Shown: positions 18,931-29,097 of the stretch, in pieces
How positions within the stretch are numbered: position 1 is the first letter of the stretch
How the letters are laid out: each line of letters opens with the position of its first letter
Assembly: GCF_019303535.1 (NCBI RefSeq)
Contig: NZ_JACCIU010000001.1
Location: 992,001 to 1,056,000 of the forward strand
Length of the DNA stretch: 64,000 nt
Direction: 5' to 3'
Origin: Lactobacillus sp. Sy-1
Lineage (GTDB): Bacteria; Bacillota; Bacilli; Lactobacillales; Lactobacillaceae
Translations under genes and position numbers: made by a program
Notes under the pieces: model-generated
What the model was told of the DNA's origin: nothing
The model's input: only the letters and a program-made list of their open reading frames with translations
Databases searched by the model: none

Positions 18931-20349
18931 ATGAAAGCAATCGATAAGACCCCAAAACAAATCGTTAAAGAACTAAATGAATACATCATTGGCCAAGACG
19001 CTGCTAAGAAGGCGGTTGCCGTGGCATTGAGAAATCGATACAGAAGAATGCACCTTTCTAAGTCAATGCAAGAAGACATTACCCCTAAAAACATCTTAAT
19101 GATTGGACCAACTGGGGTGGGAAAAACTGAAATTGCAAGACGCCTTGCTAAAATTGTTAACGCTCCATTTGTGAAGGTGGAAGCAACTAAGTTTACCGAA
19201 GTTGGTTACGTCGGTGGTGACGTAGAGTCAATGGTGCGGGACCTGGTGGAAAATGCCGTTAAAACGGTCAAAGAAGAACGGTTCAGTAGTGTTGCTGGTC
19301 AAGCTGAACAAAGAGCAAATGAACGCCTAGCAGAGTTGATGGTCCCTGATGACAACCAGCAAGCGAACCAAAATGCGGATATGAAGAGCATGATGGACAT
19401 GCTTAACCAACTCCAAAAGGGGCAAATGCCTAACAACCAAGAAGCCCCTAAGCACCAACCAGTTAGTGATGAAGTGAAAGCCAAGCGTGAACAGCTTCTA
19501 AAGCAACTAGAACTAGGCCAATTAGAAGACCGGATGGTTGAAATTGAAATGGATGACCCTAAGCAATCAGTAGCGCAACAAAATAATATGCTGGGTCAAA
19601 TGGGAATCAATTTAAATGACACCCTAGGTAGTATGCTCCCTAAGCGGCAGATCAAGGCCCACCTCAAGGTCTCTGAAGCCCGCGAAATTTTGATTCGGGA
19701 AGAATCAGAAAAGCTAGTTAACGATGCTGACCTATACCGCGAAGCAATTAACCGGGCCCAAAATACCGGGATTATCTTTATTGACGAAATTGATAAGATC
19801 GTGGGCGGTCAATCCCAAAACAAGGGGGAAGTCTCAAGAGAAGGAGTTCAAAGAGACATCCTCCCAATCGTAGAAGGTTCCAACATCAATACTAAGTATG
19901 GTTTGGTGGATACTAGCCACATCCTTTTCATTGCTTCTGGGGCGTTTGCGGAAAGTAAGCCTAGTGATTTAATTGCTGAATTACAAGGACGGTTCCCAAT
20001 CCGGGTGGAATTGGATTCATTGAGCAAGGAAGATTTTGTGAACATTTTGACGAAGCCAAATAATGCGTTGATCAAGCAATACGTTGCGTTGATTGGGACC
20101 GATAACATCCAGGTAACGTTTACGATCGAATCAATTCAAAAGATTGCTGAAATTGCATATAATGTTAACCGCGATATTCAAAATATTGGGGCTCGGAGAT
20201 TGCATACCATTCTAGAAAAACTTTTGGAAGACCTATTGTTTGAAGGTCCAGATATGGAAATGGGTGACATCACAATCACTGAACACTACGTTGAAGATAA
20301 GGTCGGCCACCTTGCTAAGGACCAAAATCTATCCCAGTTTATTCTTTAA
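18931..20349 (+). CDS. hslU: HslU (ClpY) AAA+ unfoldase
   Basis: ATPase partner that unfolds substrates for HslV. The 472-residue protein has Walker A GPTGVGKTE, Walker B GIIFIDEIDKI, an intermediate domain rich in Gln and Met (about residues 130-230) and the C-terminal tail ending LSQFIL that docks into HslV. The true start is ATG 18931 after AGGAGG; upstream codons in the same frame overlap hslV. In many relatives codY follows hslU; here an aldose-epimerase-like gene does. Confidence 0.95.
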   Translation: MKAIDKTPKQIVKELNEYIIGQDAAKKAVAVALRNRYRRMHLSKSMQEDITPKNILMIGPTGVGKTEIARRLAKIVNAPFVKVEATKFTEVGYVGGDVESMVRDLVENAVKTVKEERFSSVAGQAEQRANERLAELMVPDDNQQANQNADMKSMMDMLNQLQKGQMPNNQEAPKHQPVSDEVKAKREQLLKQLELGQLEDRMVEIEMDDPKQSVAQQNNMLGQMGINLNDTLGSMLPKRQIKAHLKVSEAREILIREESEKLVNDADLYREAINRAQNTGIIFIDEIDKIVGGQSQNKGEVSREGVQRDILPIVEGSNINTKYGLVDTSHILFIASGAFAESKPSDLIAELQGRFPIRVELDSLSKEDFVNILTKPNNALIKQYVALIGTDNIQVTFTIESIQKIAEIAYNVNRDIQNIGARRLHTILEKLLEDLLFEGPDMEMGDITITEHYVEDKVGHLAKDQNLSQFIL

Positions 20350-20425
20350 ACGATTAATTTAGTGATTTACACTAGTTTTTTTGCTAAAATTAATTTATAA
20401 CTTAAAGATAGATGAGGATGATCGC

Positions 20426-21307
20426 ATGGAATTCACTTTATCAAATGACAGTTTAACAATTGAAGTTAATTCTAAGGGTGCTGAATTAAATAGTATTAAG
20501 GGTGACAATGGAATTGAATACCTTTGGCAGGCTGATTCTAACTTTTGGGGTCGACATGCACCGGTATTATTTCCAATCGTTGGTCGACTTAAGAATGACC
20601 AGTATGAATATGAAGGCAAGAAGTATTCACTAGGTCAGCATGGGTTTGCGCGGGACATGGAATTTGAACTGAGTGATCGCACGGCTGATTCAATTACGAT
20701 GGTTTTAAAGGCCAATGCCGAAACTAAGCCGGTGTACCCATTTGATTTTTTGCTATTCGTTAAGTATACATTGGATAAGACAACGGTGAAGGTTGATTTA
20801 ACCGTAGTTAACCAGGGAACTAATGAGATGTACTTTTCAGTGGGCGCCCATCCCGCATTTAACGTTCCACTGAATGCTGACCAGCACTTTGACGATTACC
20901 AAGTTAAAGTGGCGCCACGGGAAATTTTTAACCAAATCCCCTTGGAAAACTCACTTAGTGCCGCTAAGGATGGGTCTGAATTAGATTTTAAAAACCCACT
21001 CCCAGTTTCCAGAGAATTGTTTAAAAACGATGCCGTAATTTTAGACTTACAACAGCAACCAATTGACGTAATGCTAGAATCTAAACATACGCTTAATCAA
21101 CACGGGGTATCTTTGCATACTGATAATGCTAAGTACATGGGGCTTTGGTCACAGTACCCATCAGATGCCCAATTTGTTTGCATTGAACCATGGTGGGGAA
21201 TCGCTGATGACGTTGATGCAGACGGCCTCTTAATTCACAAAAAGGGAATCGAACAACTAGCTTCTGGAGATCGTTTTGATGCCTGTTTTGACATCACGGT
21301 GTATTAG
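20426..21307 (+). CDS. Aldose 1-epimerase family protein (LacX-like)
   Basis: A beta-rich sugar-binding protein of about 293 residues in the galactose mutarotase-like superfamily. Recognisable pieces are APVLFPIVGRLKND, QHGFARDMEF, VGAHPAFNVPL with the conserved His, and CIEPWWGIADD with the conserved Glu. LacX-type members are often annotated as epimerases, but their substrate is rarely known. The start at 20426 follows GATGAGG; earlier codons lie in the AT-rich leader. A TGC-TAAAAT extended -10 at about 20382-20390 is a plausible promoter. It converges on plsY with a shared terminator. Confidence 0.85.
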   Translation: MEFTLSNDSLTIEVNSKGAELNSIKGDNGIEYLWQADSNFWGRHAPVLFPIVGRLKNDQYEYEGKKYSLGQHGFARDMEFELSDRTADSITMVLKANAETKPVYPFDFLLFVKYTLDKTTVKVDLTVVNQGTNEMYFSVGAHPAFNVPLNADQHFDDYQVKVAPREIFNQIPLENSLSAAKDGSELDFKNPLPVSRELFKNDAVILDLQQQPIDVMLESKHTLNQHGVSLHTDNAKYMGLWSQYPSDAQFVCIEPWWGIADDVDADGLLIHKKGIEQLASGDRFDACFDITVY

Positions 21308-21314
21308 TTAGGAA

Positions 21315-21350
21315 ATAAAAAAGACGCTCACCACATGGTAAGCGTCTTTA
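21315..21350. terminator. Bidirectional terminator between the LacX-like gene and plsY
   Basis: AAGACGCT (21321-21328) pairs with AGCGTCTT (21341-21348), with A-rich and T-rich flanks on both sides, so it can serve both converging genes. Confidence 0.8.
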
Positions 21351-21355
21351 ATTAT

Positions 21356-21976
21356 TTAGTGTTGTTGATGCTTGTATTTAATACCAAAGTGAACGAGGTT
21401 CTCAGTCCCGTTCAAAATTCGTCGGATATTCTTTCGATGGCGGTAAAATACGAAGATGGTCAGGATGATTGCAATTGTTGCTAACAGGTAGTCATGAATT
21501 GTTAACGCAACGATTGAAACAAATATGAATGTGCATAGGCTAGCCAGGCTGACCATGCTGCTCAGGTAGAGCACAAAAATCAACACTAAGGTTGCCATGA
21601 TGAACAAAACGGGATTATACGTTAATAACATCCCTGCACTAGTAGCAACGGCCTTCCCACCCTTAAATCCATCGAAGATTGAGAACGTGTGACCAATAAT
21701 GGCGCACAACCCAAAGATTAGCTCGGTCAGGTGAATTGAACCGAAGTTGATGCCAAATAGCAGTGGCAATGCTGCTGAAAGCGATCCCTTGGCAATGTCC
21801 ATGAATAATACAACTGATCCAGCAACGGGACCTAGGACCCGAAAGGTATTTGTAGTGCCGATGTTTCCGGAACCATGTTGTCTAACGTCAACCTTAAAAA
21901 AAGTTTTCCCAATCCAAATTCCACTCGGAATTGAACCTAATAAATATGCTATGATTAATAATACTGCGATTTTCAA
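21356..21976 (-). CDS. plsY: Glycerol-3-phosphate acyltransferase PlsY
   Basis: Membrane enzyme that transfers acyl groups from acyl-phosphate to glycerol 3-phosphate, the first step of phospholipid synthesis. The 206-residue protein has about five membrane helices and the family motifs LGSIPSG, the GSGNIGTTN loop and FKGGKAVAT. Divergently transcribed from parE, the usual Firmicute arrangement. TGGGGGCATC-type ribosome site precedes ATG 21976. Confidence 0.96.
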   Translation of the reverse strand: MKIAVLLIIAYLLGSIPSGIWIGKTFFKVDVRQHGSGNIGTTNTFRVLGPVAGSVVLFMDIAKGSLSAALPLLFGINFGSIHLTELIFGLCAIIGHTFSIFDGFKGGKAVATSAGMLLTYNPVLFIMATLVLIFVLYLSSMVSLASLCTFIFVSIVALTIHDYLLATIAIILTIFVFYRHRKNIRRILNGTENLVHFGIKYKHQQH

Positions 21977-22060
21977 AATGATGCCCCCAATAAATCGTTT
22001 AATAACGATGGTGACTTTAAATCATCACCACTTGCATTTATAAATTAAACGTACTAAATT

Positions 22061-22069
22061 ATTATACCA
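22061..22069 (-). promoter_or_regulatory. Extended -10 promoter of plsY
   Basis: On the reverse strand this reads TGGTATAAT, about 85 bases before plsY. Confidence 0.55.
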
Positions 22070-22093
22070 TAGAACATTTGTTCGAATTAAAAT

Positions 22094-22121
22094 TTGCAAA
22101 GTCGCGTAAATAAGTTATGAT
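22094..22121 (+). promoter_or_regulatory. Promoter of parE-parC
   Basis: TTGCAA (22094-22099), a 16-base spacer and TATGAT (22116-22121), 41 bases before parE. Confidence 0.5.
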
Positions 22122-22162
22122 TATATAGATTGTATTTTCTAAGATAAAGGAGTTTTCTCATA

Positions 22163-24121
22163 ATGGCTAAATCAAAACAAGAATATGATGATTCCTCCAT
22201 TCAAGTCCTGGAGGGGCTAGAAGCCGTTCGAAAACGGCCAGGGATGTATATTGGTTCTACCAATGGTAATGGACTCCACCACCTGGTCTACGAAATCGTT
22301 GATAACGCCGTTGATGAAGCGTTAGCCGGATATGGTGATGAAATTAACGTTACAATTCATAAGGATAATAGTTTGACCGTTGTCGACCATGGACGGGGAA
22401 TGCCAGTTGGAATGCATTCGTCAGGAAAACCAACCCCCGAAGTGATTTTAACGGTTCTGCATGCCGGTGGGAAATTTTCCGAAAATGGTGGTTATAAGAC
22501 CTCTGGAGGCCTTCACGGAGTTGGTTCCAGTGTTGTGAACGCCCTTTCGACTAGTTTGATGGTTACGATCGTTAGGGATGGTCATAAGTACCAAGAACAG
22601 TTTGAAAACGGTGGGAAGCCGATTGGCACCTTGAATGACCTGGGTAAGACTAAGGAGCACAGTGGAACAACAGTGACCTTTAAGCCCGATCCCGCAATCT
22701 TTACTACGACCGTGTTTAACTACGACGTGTTAAAGGAACGGTTACGTGAATCCGCCTTCTTACTAAAGGGGATCAAAATTACGTTGACTGATGAGCGGAC
22801 AACCCCTGAAAAACACGATCAATTCCACTTTGAAAAGGGAATTGAAGAATTCGTTGAATACCTAAATGAAGGTAAGCACACCTTAGGACCTGTGATGTAT
22901 TTTGACGGTACTAAGGAAGGCATCGAAGTTGAAGTAGCTGCTCAATATAACGATGGGTACACTGAAAATACATTATCATTCGTTAATAACGTGCGGACCA
23001 AGGACGGTGGGACCCATGAATCAGGATTCCGTAGTGCTTGGACCAAGGCGTTCAACGAATACGCCAAAAAAGTGGGCTTACTAAAGGGGAAGGATAAGAA
23101 GCTAGACGGGACCGATGTTCGTGAAGGCCTTTCAGCCATTATTGCCCTAAAGATTCCAGAAGAGCTCCTTCAATTCGAAGGCCAAACCAAGGGGAAACTT
23201 GGGACCCCTGAAGCCCGTTCAATCGTGGATAGCATTATTAGTGACCAGCTGGTTTACTTCCTAATGGAAAATGGCGACTTTGCTCAGCAGTTAGTTCAAA
23301 AAGCAATTCGGGCTCAACAGGCCCGGGATGCGGCGCGTAAAGCTCGGGATGAAAGCCGTGGCGGGAATAAGAAGCGCAAAAAAGAACGGCTCCTATCAGG
23401 AAAGTTGACCCCTGCCCAGTCAAAGGACGCCGCTAAAAATGAATTATTCCTAGTTGAAGGGGATTCAGCTGGTGGTTCTGCTAAACAGGGCCGTGACCGG
23501 AAGCATCAAGCCATCCTACCATTACGGGGGAAGGTATTGAATACCGAACGGGCAAAGCTCCCTGACATTATGAAAAACGAAGAAATCAGTACAATGATCT
23601 ATACCGTTGGAGCCGGGGTCGGATCTGACTTTAACATTAAAGATGCTAATTACGACAAAATTATCATCATGACCGATGCCGATGATGATGGGGCCCACAT
23701 TCAGATCCTATTGTTAACGTTCTTTTATAAGTACATGCGGCCGATGATTGAAGCCGGTCGGGTGTACATTGCATTACCACCCCTATACAAGGTGCAAAAG
23801 AAGGTTGGTAAAAAAGACCGGGTCGCATATGCTTGGACCAATGGTGAAATGGAACGGTTGACCAAGGAATTCAAGAAACCGTATACCCTCCAACGCTTTA
23901 AGGGGTTGGGTGAAATGAACGCCGATCAACTATGGGAAACCACGATGGACCCTGAATCCAGAACACTAATTCAAGTGCACATTGATGATGCTAAATTAGC
24001 TGACCGTCGGGTAACGACCCTAATGGGTGATAAGGTAGCACCACGACGGGATTGGATTGAAAATAACGTCCAATTTAACCTAGAAGAAGATGGCAGTATT
24101 TTAGATAATACCGCTAAATAG
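22163..24121 (+). CDS. parE: DNA topoisomerase IV subunit B
   Basis: ATPase subunit of the decatenating type II topoisomerase, 652 residues. GHKL ATPase motifs (EIVDNAVDEALAG, VDHGRGMPVG, GLHGVGSSVVNALS) are followed by the transducer domain and the TOPRIM domain with LFLVEGDSAGGSAKQGRDR and MTDADDDGAHIQ. The direct pairing with parC and the divergent plsY identify it as ParE rather than GyrB. GGAG precedes ATG 22163. parC starts 23 bases downstream. Confidence 0.95.
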   Translation: MAKSKQEYDDSSIQVLEGLEAVRKRPGMYIGSTNGNGLHHLVYEIVDNAVDEALAGYGDEINVTIHKDNSLTVVDHGRGMPVGMHSSGKPTPEVILTVLHAGGKFSENGGYKTSGGLHGVGSSVVNALSTSLMVTIVRDGHKYQEQFENGGKPIGTLNDLGKTKEHSGTTVTFKPDPAIFTTTVFNYDVLKERLRESAFLLKGIKITLTDERTTPEKHDQFHFEKGIEEFVEYLNEGKHTLGPVMYFDGTKEGIEVEVAAQYNDGYTENTLSFVNNVRTKDGGTHESGFRSAWTKAFNEYAKKVGLLKGKDKKLDGTDVREGLSAIIALKIPEELLQFEGQTKGKLGTPEARSIVDSIISDQLVYFLMENGDFAQQLVQKAIRAQQARDAARKARDESRGGNKKRKKERLLSGKLTPAQSKDAAKNELFLVEGDSAGGSAKQGRDRKHQAILPLRGKVLNTERAKLPDIMKNEEISTMIYTVGAGVGSDFNIKDANYDKIIIMTDADDDGAHIQILLLTFFYKYMRPMIEAGRVYIALPPLYKVQKKVGKKDRVAYAWTNGEMERLTKEFKKPYTLQRFKGLGEMNADQLWETTMDPESRTLIQVHIDDAKLADRRVTTLMGDKVAPRRDWIENNVQFNLEEDGSILDNTAK

Positions 24122-24144
24122 TTAATCAAGGGAGGCCCACTTAA

Positions 24145-26586
24145 TTGAAGAATGGACAAACAATTGAACGGCTAACGCTTGAAGATATCATGAGTGAACG
24201 ATTTAGTCGTTATTCTAAGTCAATCATTCAAGAAAGAGCGTTACCAGACGTGCGGGATGGATTGAAGCCGGTCCAAAGAAGAATCCTCTATGCCATGAAT
24301 AAAGATGGGAATACTTACAACAAGGGATTCCGTAAGGCTGCTAAATCCGTCGGAAACGTAATGGGGAACTACCATCCCCATGGGGATAGTTCCATTTATG
24401 AAGCCCTTGTCAGAATGAGTCAGGGGTGGAAACTACGTGAACCACTAATCGAAATGCACGGGAATAACGGATCAATGGATGGGGATCCACCTGCTGCAAT
24501 GCGGTATACTGAAGCCCGCCTTAGCAAGATTGCTGGTGAAATGCTTAGGGATATTGATCGCGACACTGTTGATTGGGTATTGAACTTTGATGATACTGAA
24601 TACGAACCGGTTGTCCTTCCAGCTAGGTTCCCGAACCTATTGGTGAATGGAGCCACTGGAATATCGGCTGGTTATGCGACTGATATTCCACCGCACAACT
24701 TAGGAGAAGTGATCGACGCTGTGATTGCACTTCAAAAGAAGCCTGATGCTACTCTGGCTGATTTAATGAAGTACGTTCACGGGCCTGACTTTCCAACTGG
24801 CGGGATCATTCAAGGAATTGATGAAATTAAGAAGGCTTATGAAACCGGTAAGGGAAGAATCGCTGTTCGTTCTAAAACAGCAATTGAAACCTTACGGGGG
24901 AATAAGCAGTTGATTCGGGTCACCGAAATTCCGTACGAAGTGAACAAGCTTCAACTCGTTAAGCAAATTGATGAAATTAGAATTGCTAAAAAGATCGATG
25001 GAATTGCTGAAGTCCGGGATGAAAGTGACCGTAATGGGCTTTCAATTGCGATCGAATTAAAACGGGATGTTGATTCTAAAGGGATTTTAAACTACCTCTT
25101 TAAGAATACCGACCTGCAAATTTCATATAATTTTAATATGGTTGCGATTGATAACATGCGTCCGGAAAGACTAACCCTCAAGCGGGCACTTAGTTCCTAC
25201 TTAGAATTTCAAAGGCTAGTGGTTAAAAAACGGACCCAGTTCGATTTAGATAAGGCTTTAGACCGCCAAGAAATCGTTCAAGGACTGATCAAGGCGCTAT
25301 CCATTTTGGATCAAGTAATTAAGACCATTCGAGGAAGTAAGGATAAGGCCTCTGCGCGAAATAACTTAATTGAGGCGTTTGATTTTACGAACGCCCAGGC
25401 TGAGTCAATCGTTAACTTGCAACTGTACCGCTTGACCAATACCGATGTGACCCAGTTAAATGCTGAGGCTGAAGCCCTTGCAGAACGGATTGAAAAGTTC
25501 AAGGCCATTTTAGCAGACCCTAAACAACTGGATCTGGTATTGAGAAATGAGTTACGCGCCATTAAGAAGGCGTACGCATCCCCACGGCTCAGTGAAATTG
25601 AAGCTGAAATCGAAAACCTCAAGATTAGTACAAAGGTAACGGTTCCGGATGAAGACGTAGTGGTATTAGTCAGTGACGATGGTTACTTGAAACGGAGTAG
25701 TGTTCGTTCGTACCGGGCCTCAGAAGCAAATGAAAATGGCCTTAAGTCAGACGATCACCCCATCTTCTTGAAGGAATTAAACACGCGGGACCACTTAATG
25801 ATGTTTACGAATAAGGGGCACCTGATCTATCGGCCGGTATTTGAAATCACTGATACCCGGTGGAAAGACACTGGCGAGCATATTTCACAAACGATTGGGC
25901 TTGCCGACGATGAAAAAATCATTAAAACGTTTGCGTTCAAGGACCTTAAGGCAACCGGAAGCTTTTTAATTGCCACTAGTGATGGGTACGTTAAATTAAC
26001 TGAGTTTAATAAGTTCCTCCCTGGTCGGACCTACAAGAGTCATGCAAGCGTTTATGAAAAGTTGAAGCAGCCAGATGCGAACGTGATTACGATTGAGTAC
26101 CTATCCGGCAACGTTGATGGGTATCAAGTCGTGGTTGCTAGTCAGCAGGGGATGGCCACTCGATATCAACTCACTGAAGTATCGTTTAGTGGAGCTAAGA
26201 GTACTGGAGTGCGTTCCATTGCGCTTAAGGATGGTGACGAGGTCGCTAGTTGTCAATTAGCAACTGAAGATTCAATCATGGCGATCATAACTCAACGGGG
26301 TTCTTACAAGAATCTTCCTGTAAACGAAATTCCGCTAGCCGGAAGGGGCCGGCGGGGTGTTATCATCCTCAAGGCCTTAAAGGCCCAACCACATGCAATT
26401 GTTGGCTTTGTGACCGTTAAACCAATTGACCTGGAGCAACCATTGCATATCTATACTGACCACAGACGGGTGCATGATGTTGTGCCGATTGACCACCCAA
26501 TGGGGGAACGGTATTCAAACGGAAGCTTCGTGGTGGATGTTAAGTCGGAAGGCCAACCAATTTCCATTCAAAAGGCTTTAAATTAA
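24145..26586 (+). CDS. parC: DNA topoisomerase IV subunit A
   Basis: DNA-cleaving subunit of topoisomerase IV, 813 residues. The N-terminus has ERALPDVRDGLKPVQRRIL and the nucleophilic Tyr in PAAMRYTEARL; the quinolone-determining region reads HPHGDSSIYEALVRM. The C-terminal third is the beta-pinwheel DNA-wrapping domain. It starts with TTG at 24145, nine bases after GGGAGG; no ATG is suitably placed. Length is normal. Confidence 0.95.
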   Translation: MKNGQTIERLTLEDIMSERFSRYSKSIIQERALPDVRDGLKPVQRRILYAMNKDGNTYNKGFRKAAKSVGNVMGNYHPHGDSSIYEALVRMSQGWKLREPLIEMHGNNGSMDGDPPAAMRYTEARLSKIAGEMLRDIDRDTVDWVLNFDDTEYEPVVLPARFPNLLVNGATGISAGYATDIPPHNLGEVIDAVIALQKKPDATLADLMKYVHGPDFPTGGIIQGIDEIKKAYETGKGRIAVRSKTAIETLRGNKQLIRVTEIPYEVNKLQLVKQIDEIRIAKKIDGIAEVRDESDRNGLSIAIELKRDVDSKGILNYLFKNTDLQISYNFNMVAIDNMRPERLTLKRALSSYLEFQRLVVKKRTQFDLDKALDRQEIVQGLIKALSILDQVIKTIRGSKDKASARNNLIEAFDFTNAQAESIVNLQLYRLTNTDVTQLNAEAEALAERIEKFKAILADPKQLDLVLRNELRAIKKAYASPRLSEIEAEIENLKISTKVTVPDEDVVVLVSDDGYLKRSSVRSYRASEANENGLKSDDHPIFLKELNTRDHLMMFTNKGHLIYRPVFEITDTRWKDTGEHISQTIGLADDEKIIKTFAFKDLKATGSFLIATSDGYVKLTEFNKFLPGRTYKSHASVYEKLKQPDANVITIEYLSGNVDGYQVVVASQQGMATRYQLTEVSFSGAKSTGVRSIALKDGDEVASCQLATEDSIMAIITQRGSYKNLPVNEIPLAGRGRRGVIILKALKAQPHAIVGFVTVKPIDLEQPLHIYTDHRRVHDVVPIDHPMGERYSNGSFVVDVKSEGQPISIQKALN

Positions 26587-26657
26587 TTTGTAAAAAGTGC
26601 TAAAATAGAATTGAAGCGTCATCATACTAATTATCTAATAGAATTGGGGCAATCATA

Positions 26658-27587
26658 ATGAGTAAAGAATTAGTTTTTGGACACCAAAATCCAGATACAG
26701 ATGCAATTAACGCTGCGAAAGCATACGCATACCTACAAAATAGGCTAGGTTACGATGTTGAAGCCGTTGCGTTAGGCGAAATCAACGATGAAACGAAGTT
26801 TGTCTTAGACTACTTTGACGAACCTGCACCACGGGTAATTACTGCTGCTAAGCCAGAAGTTGATTCAGTAATGTTAGTTGACCATAATGAATTTCAACAA
26901 AGTGTTAGTGACATTAAGGATGTTACCATTACCCACGTGGTTGATCATCACAAGGTTGGTAACTTTGAAACTGAAAAACCACTTTACATGCGTGAAGAAC
27001 CCCTTGGATGTACTAGTACCATTATCTACAAGCTCTTCAAGGAAAATAACGTTGAAGTTCCTGCTAAGGTTGCTGGTTTAATGTTATCTGCCATCATTTC
27101 AGATACCTTACTATTACAATCACCAACTACTACTGATACTGACCGTAAGGCGGTTGAAGATTTAGCTAAGATTGCGGACGTTGATTACAAGGACTACGGA
27201 ATCAAGATGCTAAAGGCCGGAACTAACGTTGATGCTAGTTCTGCTGATGAATTAGTGGACCAAGATGCCAAGTCATTCACAATGGGTGGTAAAAACGTTC
27301 GGATCGATCAAATTAACGTTGTTGACCTTCAAGATATCTTGAAGCGGACCGATGAAATCAAGGCTGCAATGGAAAAAGCCAGTGCAGCAAATAGTTTTGA
27401 CCTTTACTTAGTATTGGTTACCAACGTATTAGACAGTAACTCCGCATTAATTGTTACTGGAGATCCAAAATCAGCCGTTGAAAAAGCATTCAATGGTAAA
27501 TTAAACGATGCCGATGTTATGAACTTACCAGGGGTTGTTTCCCGTAAGAAGCAAGTAGTTCCACCTTTAACTGAAGCTTTCGAATAA
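26658..27587 (+). CDS. ppaC: Manganese-dependent inorganic pyrophosphatase
   Basis: Family II pyrophosphatase of the DHH superfamily, 309 residues. It hydrolyses pyrophosphate to drive biosynthetic reactions. Metal-binding motifs are [10 protein letters not shown], the VDHNE Asp, and VDHHKVGNF; the DHHA2 domain near the C-terminus contains [10 protein letters not shown] with the substrate-binding Lys and Arg. Codon use suggests high expression. TTGGGG-type site precedes the ATG, and a TGC-TAAAAT extended -10 near 26596-26605 may drive it. Confidence 0.95.
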   Translation: MSKELVFGHQNPDTDAINAAKAYAYLQNRLGYDVEAVALGEINDETKFVLDYFDEPAPRVITAAKPEVDSVMLVDHNEFQQSVSDIKDVTITHVVDHHKVGNFETEKPLYMREEPLGCTSTIIYKLFKENNVEVPAKVAGLMLSAIISDTLLLQSPTTTDTDRKAVEDLAKIADVDYKDYGIKMLKAGTNVDASSADELVDQDAKSFTMGGKNVRIDQINVVDLQDILKRTDEIKAAMEKASAANSFDLYLVLVTNVLDSNSALIVTGDPKSAVEKAFNGKLNDADVMNLPGVVSRKKQVVPPLTEAFE

Positions 27588-27602
27588 AAATTAATAGATG
27601 CC

Positions 27603-27652
27603 ATTAACCAGTTCTGACCGTCAGATTGATCGTTGGGACTGGTTAATTTGTC
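27603..27652 (+). terminator. Probable terminator after ppaC
   Basis: ATTAACCAGT (27603-27612) pairs with ACTGGTTAAT (27638-27647) around a 25-base partly structured loop. The T-run is short, so termination may be partial. The rest of the 177-base gap to msrB shows only AT-rich sequence. Confidence 0.5.
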
Positions 27653-27764
27653 CCTAAAATAAAATTAATTTCGATTGTAAGCATATCAGTTGCAATTCAG
27701 CCTAAATTATTTAAACTATTAATATATAGTGTAAGACATAAAAAATTAACGGGGGGATTTTTGA

Positions 27765-28190
27765 ATGACTGATTATGATAAGAGTAAATTGACTAGGGAA
27801 CAATATGACGTAACCCAAAATGCGGGGACCGAAGCCCCATACAGTGGAAAGTACGATAACTTCTTTGAAGACGGATTATACGTTGATGTTGTTAGTGGAC
27901 AACCACTATTTACTTCAAAGGATAAGTACGATTCTGGTTGTGGTTGGCCTGCATTTACCAAGCCAGTTGATAACCAAAATATTAAATCTAACTTGGATAC
28001 TTCATATGGCATGGTCAGAAATGAAGTTCGGAGTAAGGATGCGAACTCTCATTTAGGTCACGTTTTCCCTGATGGACCTAAGGATCGCGGTGGGCTAAGA
28101 TACTGTATTAACTCAGCAGCCCTTAAGTTTATCCCGGTTGATAAGCTACAAGAAGAAGGATACGGCGAATACCTTAAAGATTTTAAATAA
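27765..28190 (+). CDS. msrB: Peptide-methionine (R)-S-oxide reductase MsrB
   Basis: Reduces methionine R-sulfoxide in proteins, 141 residues. Catalytic Cys is in [12 protein letters not shown], and [23 protein letters not shown] form the active-site frame. The zinc CxxC pairs of some homologues are absent ([11 protein letters not shown]), which is common in Firmicutes. GGGGGG precedes the ATG after a 12-base spacer. msrA follows after 48 bases, so both sulfoxide stereoisomers are covered. Confidence 0.95.
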   Translation: MTDYDKSKLTREQYDVTQNAGTEAPYSGKYDNFFEDGLYVDVVSGQPLFTSKDKYDSGCGWPAFTKPVDNQNIKSNLDTSYGMVRNEVRSKDANSHLGHVFPDGPKDRGGLRYCINSAALKFIPVDKLQEEGYGEYLKDFK

Positions 28191-28238
28191 TTCGACCCAA
28201 GTTTTTAATCAATTTAAAATGAAAAGAGTGATTTTTGA

Positions 28239-28757
28239 ATGGAAACTGCAATTTTTGCTGGTGGTTGTTTCTGGTGCATGGTAAAACCATTTGATACGAT
28301 TCCTGGAATTGAAAAGGTGGTCTCAGGATATACTGGTGGTCACGTTCCAAATCCAACTTACGAACAGGTATGTAGCCATACTACTGGGCATACTGAAGCT
28401 GTTAAAATCACGTTTGATCCTAGCAAGATTTCATACAAGAAGCTAGTTGAAATTTACTGGCACCAAACTGATCCAACCGATGCTTCTGGTCAATTCCAAG
28501 ACCGGGGTGATAGTTACCGTCCCGTTATCTTCGTAAATAGTCCAGAACAACGGAAAATCGCTGAAGAATCCAAGGCAGATCTTCAAAAGAGTGGGATGTT
28601 TGATCAACCAATCGTAACTCAAATTGAAGATGCTAAGCCATTCTACCCAGCTGAGGATTACCACCAAGACTTCTACAAGAAGGATCCACTTCGTTACGTC
28701 ATTGAAGAAAGTGGCGGTCGAGAAGCCTTTAAGAAGCAACATTGGAATGAAAAATAG
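28239..28757 (+). CDS. msrA: Peptide-methionine (S)-S-oxide reductase MsrA
   Basis: Reduces methionine S-sulfoxide, 172 residues. The catalytic motif GGCFWCM is at residues 8-14, followed by [28 protein letters not shown] and the [10 protein letters not shown] tail region. AAAGAGTG precedes the ATG. Likely co-transcribed with msrB; together they form an oxidative protein-repair pair. Confidence 0.95.
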   Translation: METAIFAGGCFWCMVKPFDTIPGIEKVVSGYTGGHVPNPTYEQVCSHTTGHTEAVKITFDPSKISYKKLVEIYWHQTDPTDASGQFQDRGDSYRPVIFVNSPEQRKIAEESKADLQKSGMFDQPIVTQIEDAKPFYPAEDYHQDFYKKDPLRYVIEESGGREAFKKQHWNEK

Positions 28758-28775
28758 TTAACTTAATCTCATGCA

Positions 28776-28808
28776 AGAGCGTTGGAATTTATCCAACGCT
28801 CTTTTTAT
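28776..28808 (+). terminator. Terminator after msrA
   Basis: An 11-base stem (28776-28786 with 28792-28802), a five-base loop and a T-rich tail. Confidence 0.9.
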
Positions 28809-29097
28809 TTTTACTGATGAATAATTATACATAACGATTAATTTAAAATTTTAAATTCTAATGATTAAGAAACATAATCTTTAGAATTAACCCATAAAAT
28901 TGCGAACCATTCAAATTTCCATTCATCCCCTACATGATAGTATTTTAGAGCAATTTAATTTATGTACCCATTAATATAAAATGGTGCTATAATATCATTT
29001 GTAACAAACGACCCATTATATACAAATGTTTCTTTACACATATAATGTATAAAAAAGTCGTCTGCTATCCATTATAATACAGAAGGAAGTAATCATT
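28809..29097 (+). promoter_or_regulatory. Long AT-rich leader before the WxL surface gene
   Basis: About 290 bases without a gene. A plausible promoter is TATACA, 16 bases, TATAAT near 29014-29041. An inverted pair CATTATAT/ATATAATG surrounds it, and ACGAC near 29009 can pair with GTCGT near 29058, so the leader may fold. ATATCATTT at 28992-29000 resembles the arms of the palindromes before the recombinase at 30.8 kb. AGAAGGAAG before 29098 is the ribosome site. The regulator is unknown. Confidence 0.35.

Noticed and set aside
27765-28190. MsrB lacking zinc CxxC pairs as a degenerate enzyme
   Set aside because: Zinc-free MsrB forms are common in Firmicutes and the catalytic Cys and frame residues are present.
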